From the NCBI GenBank assembly GCA_014879575.1, contig JACSRU010000124.1, forward strand, positions 1-51,169: DNA of 51,169 nt. Direction: 5' to 3'. The stretch comes from Chthoniobacterales bacterium. GTDB taxonomy: Bacteria > Verrucomicrobiota > Verrucomicrobiia > Chthoniobacterales > Terrimicrobiaceae. A model generated the notes under the pieces. It was not told where the DNA came from and did no database searches. It saw only the letters and a program-made list of their open reading frames with translations. Each line of letters begins with the position of its first letter. Position 1 is the stretch's first letter. The translations under genes and the position numbers were made by a program. This document shows positions 7,532-15,375 of this stretch, in pieces.

Positions 7532-9357
7532 AGGAAATCCTCGGCAAGGCCAAAACCATCCGCGAACTCCTCGGCGGCGCGAAATACTCCATCGACTACT
7601 ACCAGCGCGAATACCGCTGGCAGACCAAGCAGATTACCGAGCTTGTCGAAGACCTCGCTGCCAAATTTCTCGAAAGCCACGAGGCAGGCCATGATCGCAC
7701 CGATGTCGAGAATTACGGGCATTATTTCCTCGGCTCCATCATTATCAGCGACCGCGACGGCCAGAAATACATTATCGACGGTCAGCAACGGCTGACGTCC
7801 CTGACGCTCCTGCTTATTTACCTGCATCGTCACCTGGAAGACGACGAGGAGAAGAAGCCGCTTGCCGAACTTATCTTTTCCCAAAGATACGGCAGACGTT
7901 CCTTCAACCTTGACGTGCCCGACCGCACCCCCTGCATGGATGCGCTCTACACGGGTCAGCCTTTCGACCCCGCCGACAAGCCCGAGTCCGTCGCCAACAT
8001 CCTCGGACGCTTCGAGGACATCGCGGACGAGTTTCCCGACGAAATCGGCGGAACGGTGCTCCCATTTTTCGCCGATTGGCTCATCGAAAACGTCCATCTC
8101 GTCGAAATTACCGCCTACTCCGACGAGGACGCCTACACCATTTTCGAGACCATGAACGACCGCGGGCTATCCCTCACGCCCACGGACATGCTCAAGGGAT
8201 ACCTCCTTGCCAACATCACCACCGAATCCACCCGCAACGCGGCCAGCAAAGTTTGGAGAGAGCGTATCGCCGAGTGTCAGGATTGGGGCAAGGAAGAGGA
8301 TGCCGACGCCATCAAGGCTTGGCTCCGCAGCCAGCACGCCCAGAAGATTCGCGAACGCAAACGTAACGCGAAACCCGAAGACTTCGATCTGATCGGAACC
8401 GAGTTCCACCGCTGGATTCGGGATCACGAAGAGAGCCTTGGTCTGACGAATTCCTCCGAGTTCGCCCGTTTCATCGAGCGCAACTTCAAATTCTACACCG
8501 CCCAATACCTGCGGACGAGAGGGGCTGGCTGGGAATTGACTCCCGGCTTGGAAGCGATCCACTACAACACCCACCACAACTTTACCCTACAGTATTCGGT
8601 CCTGCTCGCGCCTTTACTTCCGGATGATCCCGAGGTGGAAATTCTGCGAAAGCTACGCGTCGTCAGCACTTTCATTGACATCCTTATCACCCGGCGAATC
8701 TGGAACTGGCGCAATATCGACTACTCCACGATGCAGTATGCGATGTTCAATGTGATCCGGGACATTCGTGGCAAGAGCGCGATGAAAACTGCGGAGCTTC
8801 TCGCGCAGCGGCTCACCGAAGATCAGGAAACCTTCGCAAAAAACGAACGCTTCGCCATGCACGGCATGAACGGGCGGCCAATCCATCGTTTACTCGCTCG
8901 GATGACCGACTTCATCGAGACCCAATCCGGCATGGCCTCGCGTTACGCGGAATACATGGCAACCGGGAACAGGCGTTACGAGATCGAGCACATCTGGGCC
9001 AACCACCACGAGCGGCACAAAGATGAATTCAGCCACCCCAGCGACTTCGCCTCCATGCGCAACCGCATCGGCGGGTTGCTCCTCTTGCCTAAAAGCTTCA
9101 ATGCTAGCTACGGCGACCTCACCTATGAGGAAAAGCTGCCCCACTATCACGGGCAAAACCTGCTCGCCCGTTCGCTACATTCCACTTGTTACGAAAACAA
9201 CCCCGGCTTCCTTCGCTTCATCGAAACCACCCGCCTTCCGTTCAAACCAATGGCCTCGTTCAATTCCGCCGAAATGGGGGAACGCTGCGCGCTTTATCTC
9301 AAATTGGCGGAACACATCTGGAACCCTAGCCGCATTATGGAGGCGGCTACGGCATGA
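7528..9357 (+). CDS. DUF262/DUF1524 protein (GmrSD-like nuclease) inside the type I RM operon
   Basis: The start ATG at 7528 overlaps the hsdM stop and follows AAAGGAG, giving 609 aa; reading back to 7363 would run inside hsdM. The N-terminal DUF262 (ParB/sulfiredoxin-like, GmrS) domain shows YQREYRW and IIDGQQRLTSL (about residue 84), the motif needed for nucleotide-dependent activity. The C-terminal DUF1524 HNH-type domain shows YEIEHIWANHH (about 484-494) and NRIGGLLLLP. Characterised relatives are type IV restriction enzymes that cut modified phage DNA, and BrxU. Its place between hsdM and hsdS suggests it extends the RM system to phages with modified DNA; this is inference. All expected motifs are present. 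Confidence 0.9.
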   Translation: MKEILGKAKTIRELLGGAKYSIDYYQREYRWQTKQITELVEDLAAKFLESHEAGHDRTDVENYGHYFLGSIIISDRDGQKYIIDGQQRLTSLTLLLIYLHRHLEDDEEKKPLAELIFSQRYGRRSFNLDVPDRTPCMDALYTGQPFDPADKPESVANILGRFEDIADEFPDEIGGTVLPFFADWLIENVHLVEITAYSDEDAYTIFETMNDRGLSLTPTDMLKGYLLANITTESTRNAASKVWRERIAECQDWGKEEDADAIKAWLRSQHAQKIRERKRNAKPEDFDLIGTEFHRWIRDHEESLGLTNSSEFARFIERNFKFYTAQYLRTRGAGWELTPGLEAIHYNTHHNFTLQYSVLLAPLLPDDPEVEILRKLRVVSTFIDILITRRIWNWRNIDYSTMQYAMFNVIRDIRGKSAMKTAELLAQRLTEDQETFAKNERFAMHGMNGRPIHRLLARMTDFIETQSGMASRYAEYMATGNRRYEIEHIWANHHERHKDEFSHPSDFASMRNRIGGLLLLPKSFNASYGDLTYEEKLPHYHGQNLLARSLHSTCYENNPGFLRFIETTRLPFKPMASFNSAEMGERCALYLKLAEHIWNPSRIMEAATA

Positions 9358-10745
9358 TCGAGGGACTTCAGCCGTATGCGGAATACAAGGAATCGGGGCT
9401 TCCGTGGCTTGGGCGTTGCCCTGACCATTGGAAAGTCCGGCGCACAAAAATTCTGTTTCAGGAGCGCGTTCAAAAAGGGTTCCCAAACGAACCGCTGCTT
9501 GCAGCCACACAGACCAAGGGCGTCGTCCGGAAGGAGGACTACGAGACGCGGACAGTCACCGCGCAAAAAGACCTACACCTTCTCAAGCTTGTTGAGACCG
9601 GCGACTACGTCATCAGCCTCCGTTCGTTCCAGGGCGGGATTGAAGTCGCCCACTATCGGGGAATCATCAGCCCCGCCTACACTGTGTTGAAACCACGTGG
9701 CGAGGCGAAGTCCGGCTACTATTCCAAATTCTTCAAATCGCGCCAGTTCATCGACAGTCTTTCCCTCTTCGTTACTGGCATTCGCGAAGGGCAGAACATC
9801 GACTACGAGCGGATGAGCCGCGCCGAAATGCCTTGCCCGCCCCCCGACGAACAAGCGGCGATCGTGCGATTTCTGGACCATGCTAACCGGAAGATCGACG
9901 GGTTCATCCGGGCGAAGCGGAAGCTGATCGCGCTGCTGGGGGAGCAGAAGCAGGCCATCATCCACCGGGCAGTCACTCGCGGCCTCGACCCCAACGCCCC
10001 CCTCAAACCCTCCGGCATCCCCTGGCTCGGCGACATCCCGCAGCATTGGGAGGTGCGGCGGATCAAATATCTCCTGCGGGAGGTGGACAATCGTTCTGCG
10101 ACTGGAAAGGAGCAGTTGCTATCCATGCGAATGCACCACGGGCTTGTCGTGTTTGCTGAACATTTCAGTCGCCCTCCGCAGGCTGCAACTTTGGTCGGGT
10201 TCAAAATCGTCAAGCCACGGCAGTTCGTCGTGAACCGGATGCAAGCCGGCAACGGCGTCATCTTCCCCTCGTGCCTCAACATCACTGGCCTCGTCAGCCC
10301 AGACTACGCCGTGTTTGATCCGATTGCCGACGTGAACGTAGATTACTTGGGCGAGCTGTTCCGGACCCGCACCGTCCGAACAAAATTCCGAGCGGAGTCC
10401 AAAGGGCTCGGCACAGGCACTTCGGGTTTTATGCGCCTCTACAATGACCGATTCGGTGCAATCCACATCCCGTTACCACCACGCGCTGATCAGGACGCCA
10501 TTCTCAAAGGGCTCGGCGAAGAACTCTCCGACCTCAACGCCGCCATCGCCCGCACGGAGCGAGAGATCGCGCTGATGCAGGAATACCGGACACGGCTCAC
10601 AGCTGACGTGGTTACAGGCAAGCTGGACGTGCGCCCCGCCGCCGCGAACCTATCGGAGGAAGCTGAGGGAACCGAAGAAACATTGGATACCACAACGGGA
10701 GATGAAGGGGAATCTACCGAAGAATTAGAAACAACGCTGCCATGA
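9354..10745 (+). CDS. hsdS: Type I restriction-modification specificity subunit HsdS
   Basis: 463 aa with the two-fold repeat of HsdS. Target recognition domain 1 opens with GLPWLGRCPDHWKVRR and domain 2 with GIPWLGDIPQHWEVRR near residue 222. Each is followed by a conserved coiled-coil spacer with PPPDEQAAIVRFLDHANRKID and PPRADQDAILKGLGEELSDL. It selects the DNA target for HsdM and HsdR. The ATG overlaps the upstream stop (ATGA at 9354), and its own TGA overlaps the next ATG (10742). The acidic C-terminal tail (residues 435-463) is not part of the usual fold. The recognition sequence cannot be predicted by eye. Confidence 0.95.
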   Translation: MIEGLQPYAEYKESGLPWLGRCPDHWKVRRTKILFQERVQKGFPNEPLLAATQTKGVVRKEDYETRTVTAQKDLHLLKLVETGDYVISLRSFQGGIEVAHYRGIISPAYTVLKPRGEAKSGYYSKFFKSRQFIDSLSLFVTGIREGQNIDYERMSRAEMPCPPPDEQAAIVRFLDHANRKIDGFIRAKRKLIALLGEQKQAIIHRAVTRGLDPNAPLKPSGIPWLGDIPQHWEVRRIKYLLREVDNRSATGKEQLLSMRMHHGLVVFAEHFSRPPQAATLVGFKIVKPRQFVVNRMQAGNGVIFPSCLNITGLVSPDYAVFDPIADVNVDYLGELFRTRTVRTKFRAESKGLGTGTSGFMRLYNDRFGAIHIPLPPRADQDAILKGLGEELSDLNAAIARTEREIALMQEYRTRLTADVVTGKLDVRPAAANLSEEAEGTEETLDTTTGDEGESTEELETTLP

Positions 10746-11752
10746 CAGACAGCACAGCCGAGCAACCTTCGCCAGGCCAAACTTCTCAACAAATTTTGGA
10801 AGAAATTCTGAAAGCCGAGAAAGAAGGGACATTTGAAAAATCGCCCGAGCCTCCGCGGAGGCTGCCGACGATCACTGACCATCTCGTCGCGTTCATCGAT
10901 ATTCTCGGCTTCAGCAACAAGATCATCGCCGCAAAGACCGACGCGGACTTGAAAGAAATCTACGAGGAGGTGAGGACGGTGCAGCGCGAACTCGAAAAAC
11001 CCTCTGCCGTTGAAGATCCGTTCGAGCAAGAAGACGTGAATCTGGATCACGGGAAGAAGGTGATCGCTCTCTCCGACGGCGTCGTGGTGGCTATCACTTC
11101 AGACTGCAAAGCCGGTCCGGTGATGACCCCATACGACCTCTTCATGCTGGAGATTTGGACCATCATCATCGCCCAAGCGCGATGTGTGTGTCGCGGTATC
11201 TTCCTTCGCGGCGGGATCGGGCGTGGAACGTTCTTTTTCGAGGACGACATCCTGCTTAGTCCGCCGCTCGTTACCGCTTATCGGCTTGAAACCAACTGCG
11301 CCGTGTATCCAGTGATCGTGGTGGAAGCGGAGACCGTGGACTTCCTATTTAATCAAAAAGGACGTTCTCGATATAAAGGCAACGCCGACCCGTCTCTGAA
11401 ATATTTCCGACCATTCACGTCTCCAAAGTATCCCGATGCCAAGCTCTACATGCTCGACTACCTCCCAGTGACGCGTGACGAAGATCACGGCTGGATTTTC
11501 CGGGAGGACTACGACGAATATCGAAAGGCGAGTGGTGAAGAAAAAAGTGCAGTGCTCTACCGTCGCGACGTGAAAAATGCCGCTTGGTTTTTAGGGCATC
11601 ACAAAAAAGCGGTGCTCGACGCGTATCAGGCGGCAGACCGACCAGAGGTAAAGGAAAAATACACCTGGCTGATGAACTACCACAACGAATGCGTCCCTGA
11701 CTACGATCCGATCTTCGAGCAGCACCGAATCGAAATCCCAGTGGAAGCATGA
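10742..11752 (+). CDS. Nucleotidyl-cyclase-fold protein embedded in the RM operon (336 aa)
   Basis: After a disordered 40-residue head the protein shows a pattern like class III nucleotidyl cyclases. AFIDILGFSNK (about 50-60) matches the FxDIxGFT strand with metal-binding Asp53. IALSDGVVVAI (108-118) matches the second metal Asp112. RGGIGRGTFFFEDDILLSPPL (156-176) then AYRLE (179-183) resembles the glycine-rich strand and the VNxAARL helix. A C-terminal 130 residues of unknown type follow. Both metal aspartates are kept, so it could make a cyclic nucleotide, as PycC does in Pycsar defence, or be a non-catalytic relative. No Pycsar-like effector is obvious next to it unless the TrlF-like gene fills that role. 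It is coupled by ATGA overlaps on both sides. Confidence 0.55.
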   Translation: MTDSTAEQPSPGQTSQQILEEILKAEKEGTFEKSPEPPRRLPTITDHLVAFIDILGFSNKIIAAKTDADLKEIYEEVRTVQRELEKPSAVEDPFEQEDVNLDHGKKVIALSDGVVVAITSDCKAGPVMTPYDLFMLEIWTIIIAQARCVCRGIFLRGGIGRGTFFFEDDILLSPPLVTAYRLETNCAVYPVIVVEAETVDFLFNQKGRSRYKGNADPSLKYFRPFTSPKYPDAKLYMLDYLPVTRDEDHGWIFREDYDEYRKASGEEKSAVLYRRDVKNAAWFLGHHKKAVLDAYQAADRPEVKEKYTWLMNYHNECVPDYDPIFEQHRIEIPVEA

Positions 11753-14484
11753 GCACATACCCAAGAGGATCAGAATGGCGATTGTGGGACCTACATATCC
11801 ACACACCGGCTTCCTACAATTTCAATGGTCAGCGATTCGTCACCATGACGGCGGCGGAAAAAAGTGCAGCGATCTCGCAAATCATCACCAATATCAACGA
11901 AAGCGAGGTAGCCGCCTACGCCATCAACGACTACTGGACTTTCGACGGGTATCTCGCACTTAGAAGTGCGCATGAAGCCGGTGAAACCATTCAGAAGACA
12001 CTATTCCCGGCTATCGAGCTTCGCATCGAATCGGCATCCGAGGCTCGACTGAACATCCATGTGCTCTTCTCCGATAAACTGACCGTTCAACAGCTTCAGG
12101 ACTTCAAAAGTCACCTAAAGCTAAAGGTGATAGACCGCTCACTTTCCGACGAAGCAATTCGGGATTTCGCCGGAGAACTCGATGGAGCAAAAGCCAAAAT
12201 CCATGGGGCGCCGGACGGATACAAAGACGACCCAGCCGAACTCTTTCTGCTTGGCGCCAAGACGGCAGAAATAACCCAAGCCTCACTCAAGGCTGCTCTC
12301 GAGTGTATTCCCAGAGACCGCCGGTTGGTGATGGTTCCATACGACTCCTATGGCGGCATGGATGAGATCGAATGGGAAAGCCAGCCCGCAGAAAATCTAT
12401 ATTTCATGCGTCTCGTAGACGTCGTGGAGACTCGAAAGCAAAAAAACATCGATTTGTTTGCCTGCCGGAAGACGGAGGCTAACAAAGCGTTTATCGAAAA
12501 CTTCCAAAAAACGATTGGTGGCCGAGCCAAACCCTGCGTCTCCGGCAGCGACGGCCACTCAATCGCTGCTTTTAAAGATTGGCGTGAGGAGACAAAGACC
12601 CGGAAAACATGGATTAAGGCGGACCCAACATTCGAAGGTCTGAGGCAGATTCTCTTTGAACCCACGGCACGAGTCCGTGTGCAAGAGACGAGCCCCAGTT
12701 TGGACTACACAAAGCCATATCTGAGTTCGATTTCCATCGCACAGGAATTCTCCCCTTTTCCCAGCGACCAAAGCTACGAAAACCCTCGCTTTGGCCAAAA
12801 TCCAAAACTCGAATTGAATAGCGATCTCGCCTGCGTGATCGGGGGGCGAGGGACTGGAAAAAGCTGCTTGGTGGACTACCACGGCAAGGCATTCGGCACG
12901 GCGTCGAAATCCTCGTCCTACACTCCCAGCGAACACTTCGTCGTTGTCTTCAACAAAGACAGCACAAGCACTTCGACGCACCATGCAAAAGAGGGGGCCG
13001 AACTCCCCTTCGTTTACATCTCGCAAAATGAGGTAAAAGCAAAGGTTACGGCGGGCACGGTGGGCGACGAGATCAAGCAAATGCTCGGCGTCCGAGGCCT
13101 CTCCTTCGATAGAGATGTCGACTCTAAAATTCGAGACATCCTCTCCGAGGTCGAGAAACTCAAATCATGGTTCAAACAAACAGATGAAAAGGGCGAGGTG
13201 ATTTACCTTCGTCCAAAAATCGAAGATCAGATCACCCGATACAAAAGCCTGCTCGACTCCATCACAACGGAGCAGAACAAGGAAAAGCTGGAACGCTTCA
13301 CACTCAATGTCTCACGAGCAGCTGGAAACAGGGAGAAGGTTGCTCGCATGAACGAACTGAAAGAAGAGCTTACAAAGTTCAAAACTACATTTGACCCGAA
13401 GGCGTACGGTATCGACAAAACAATTCCGCCATTGGACGTTAAGCGCCAACTGGACGTCATCGACCACCTCGTGGGAAGCGCGACCAAAGACATCACTGCT
13501 TGCGAGGAAGACAATGCAAAGATTCGAGCCGACTTCTCCCGTGTTTATACTGGCGACCTCTCGGGGCTTTTGCAAAACGCCGAGGCATACCGCAGCGCCA
13601 TCGAGAAGCTGAAGTCGACCCTCACTACCATTCAGGCGAAGCAGGTAGAACTGGACGCCGCGTTGGGAAAAAAGGCGACCATCTCAACATTGATCGCAGC
13701 CGAAATAACGAGGCAAAAAGAAGCTATCGATGCCCGATGGCAGGTCATTCAGCAAGGGCAGGCCGATTGGACGCCGGAGCAAAAAGAGCTGATGAAGCGA
13801 ATTCTTGCGGATCGAAAAATCAACCTCGAAGGCCGTATCATTTTCGATCAGGCACGATTCCTCGAAAAGCTGAAGGAGGTTCTTAATCTCAGATCGTTTC
13901 GGACAACTTCTGAAAAAACCACGAACGAACGCATCAAAGAGTCCTTCAAGATAACCGACGCGACATCGTTTCTAGAATATATGTCGGAACGATTGAGCCA
14001 AGCTGAGGACGCGGAATATGTCTCTGGTGACATCGCATCCCTGTTCTACGACGTCGCACAACGCTCAACATTTCTCCGAGTCGAACCCGTGATTTCGTAT
14101 GGGGGACGTCCTCTCGAACGTTTGTCAGTTGGACAGAAGGGCACGGTTTATCTGTGTTTAAAACTGGCAACTCAGGCGTTCACTCAACCGCTGATCTTCG
14201 ACCAACCGGAAGACGACCTCGACAACGAGTTTATCATCGAGGAATTGGTCGAGATTTTCCGAGGTATCAAACAGTTCCGTCAGGTCATACTTGTGACCCA
14301 CAACGCCAACCTCGTTGTCAACGCGGACGCGGAGCAGGTCATCGTCGCAGAGAACGACAGCGGAGTGCTCAAATACAGCTCCGGAAGTCTTGAGGCGGAG
14401 GTAACGAACAAGGCAGTTCGCCGAATTTTGGAAGGCGGTGACGACGCCTTCCGGAAACGTGAACTTCGCTACAACCTCAAATAG
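11749..14484 (+). CDS. TrlF-like protein: PHP phosphoesterase domain fused to an SMC/ABC-type ATPase
   Basis: 911 aa. The N-terminal PHP domain has WDLHIHTPAS (His16, His18) and later SGSDGHS, both metal-ligand motifs of PHP phosphoesterases. An ATPase follows, with Walker A GGRGTGKSC (about 364-372) and a long charged coiled-coil middle (about 460-700). Its ABC-like signature is LSVGQKGT (about 790), with Walker B LIFDQPEDDLDNE and switch ILVTHNANL near 847. This arrangement is that of the TrlF family, found in defence islands and often beside restriction genes. Likely activity is ATP-driven DNA or RNA sensing linked to a nuclease or phosphoesterase; this is inferred. It is coupled to the cyclase-like gene by ATGA at 11749. 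Confidence 0.85.
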   Translation: MSTYPRGSEWRLWDLHIHTPASYNFNGQRFVTMTAAEKSAAISQIITNINESEVAAYAINDYWTFDGYLALRSAHEAGETIQKTLFPAIELRIESASEARLNIHVLFSDKLTVQQLQDFKSHLKLKVIDRSLSDEAIRDFAGELDGAKAKIHGAPDGYKDDPAELFLLGAKTAEITQASLKAALECIPRDRRLVMVPYDSYGGMDEIEWESQPAENLYFMRLVDVVETRKQKNIDLFACRKTEANKAFIENFQKTIGGRAKPCVSGSDGHSIAAFKDWREETKTRKTWIKADPTFEGLRQILFEPTARVRVQETSPSLDYTKPYLSSISIAQEFSPFPSDQSYENPRFGQNPKLELNSDLACVIGGRGTGKSCLVDYHGKAFGTASKSSSYTPSEHFVVVFNKDSTSTSTHHAKEGAELPFVYISQNEVKAKVTAGTVGDEIKQMLGVRGLSFDRDVDSKIRDILSEVEKLKSWFKQTDEKGEVIYLRPKIEDQITRYKSLLDSITTEQNKEKLERFTLNVSRAAGNREKVARMNELKEELTKFKTTFDPKAYGIDKTIPPLDVKRQLDVIDHLVGSATKDITACEEDNAKIRADFSRVYTGDLSGLLQNAEAYRSAIEKLKSTLTTIQAKQVELDAALGKKATISTLIAAEITRQKEAIDARWQVIQQGQADWTPEQKELMKRILADRKINLEGRIIFDQARFLEKLKEVLNLRSFRTTSEKTTNERIKESFKITDATSFLEYMSERLSQAEDAEYVSGDIASLFYDVAQRSTFLRVEPVISYGGRPLERLSVGQKGTVYLCLKLATQAFTQPLIFDQPEDDLDNEFIIEELVEIFRGIKQFRQVILVTHNANLVVNADAEQVIVAENDSGVLKYSSGSLEAEVTNKAVRRILEGGDDAFRKRELRYNLK

Positions 14485-14496
14485 GAAGACCATATC

Positions 14497-14550
14497 GTGA
14501 ACACGGACACAGCCGAAAAGGACTTCGAAGGTAAGGACGCCGAAGTATGA
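14497..14550 (+). CDS. 17-codon mini-ORF resembling an HsdR N-terminus
   Basis: The mini-ORF starts with GTG, preceded by AGGAAG (14483-14488), and encodes VNTDTAEKDFEGKDAEV. Its TGA overlaps the ATG of the next gene (ATGA at 14547-14550). The peptide resembles the start of the hsdR product downstream (MRTSDTTEKGLETLI). It is therefore either a relic of an earlier hsdR 5' end left when the next gene was inserted, or a leader that now couples translation from the TrlF-like gene to the 275-aa gene. It is far shorter than normal gene-finding limits. Confidence 0.45.
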   Translation: MNTDTAEKDFEGKDAEV

Positions 14551-15374
14551 AAAAGGTTAAGTATCTTCCCAGTTCCCTGGATGCAGTAGAACACCTTCGA
14601 TACGACGTAGACGCGATGAGCATCAAGTTCTACACGTTGCCTGACGCTCCGACCGGAATCTTTCATCCTAAATATTCAGAAAAATGTTACACCTTCGCTG
14701 CCGGAATTTCCGGCGACGGCGCAAACGACTATCTAGTCCTCATGGCCTTGAGGCCCGATTGGGAAACTACGGGTGACGGCAAGGTGCTCGACATCGACAC
14801 TGCCGCATTCTGCTTCAAAGCAGATGACACCTCGGCTGCTCCAAGCGGGATTGCACTCTTTCATCAGTCCTTCGACGGGCGCACAACGCCACTAGTCGAC
14901 TATGAAGCCTTCACTCTCGAAGAAACAGTCAACGACCTTCACAGCAAACTCATGCCGGGTAGCCTGCCTCTTTCGGCATCGCCTCCCATCTACATCAACG
15001 CGATGGCTCACAGCATTGCAAAGTTCAATGAACTGCTTAATCCTGAAATTTCGGTTTGGAAGGATTCCTTTTCAAAGCCAGACGAAACCTTCGATGCACT
15101 GTGGGCCTACTGTTCCGACAATGGCAGAGTAATTCCTAAAGACTGGAAAAGACTCTACGAGATGCTTGCCAACAAACGACAAAGCCCATCGGGAGGATGG
15201 GTCCCTTCATTGCCGCTAATCTTGGCGGCATGGGACACCGCTACCCCAATCGAAAAACAGATGCGTTTTAAGGAACATGTCGAATGGGCAGGCCACAATA
15301 GTCAAATTGATGAGATCGGACACTACCTTCGGTCCCTGTCCGAAGAAGATTGGTATCACTACGGCGAACTGTAA
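14547..15374 (+). CDS. Unknown 275-aa protein between trlF-like gene and hsdR
   Basis: A soluble protein with no signal or membrane segment. Its N-terminal half looks beta-rich (IKFYTLPDAPTGIF, CYTFAAGIS, DYLVLMALRPDW, and AFCFKADD with a following IALFHQSFDG). The C-terminal half is helical (FDALWAYCSDNGRVIPKDWKRLYEML). I do not recognise a family and see no catalytic motif. The start is fixed by the overlap with the mini-ORF stop, and the stop TAA lies one base before the hsdR start. Being inside the operon suggests a partner of the RM or TrlF-like proteins, perhaps an immunity or sensor protein; this is only context. Confidence 0.7.
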   Translation: MKKVKYLPSSLDAVEHLRYDVDAMSIKFYTLPDAPTGIFHPKYSEKCYTFAAGISGDGANDYLVLMALRPDWETTGDGKVLDIDTAAFCFKADDTSAAPSGIALFHQSFDGRTTPLVDYEAFTLEETVNDLHSKLMPGSLPLSASPPIYINAMAHSIAKFNELLNPEISVWKDSFSKPDETFDALWAYCSDNGRVIPKDWKRLYEMLANKRQSPSGGWVPSLPLILAAWDTATPIEKQMRFKEHVEWAGHNSQIDEIGHYLRSLSEEDWYHYGEL

Positions 15375-15375
15375 C

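Noticed and set aside
5144-9510. Long minus-strand frames opposite hsdM, the DUF262 gene and hsdS
   Set aside because: They are antisense shadows of strongly conserved plus-strand genes and show low-complexity Val/Gly/Leu-rich composition without motifs.
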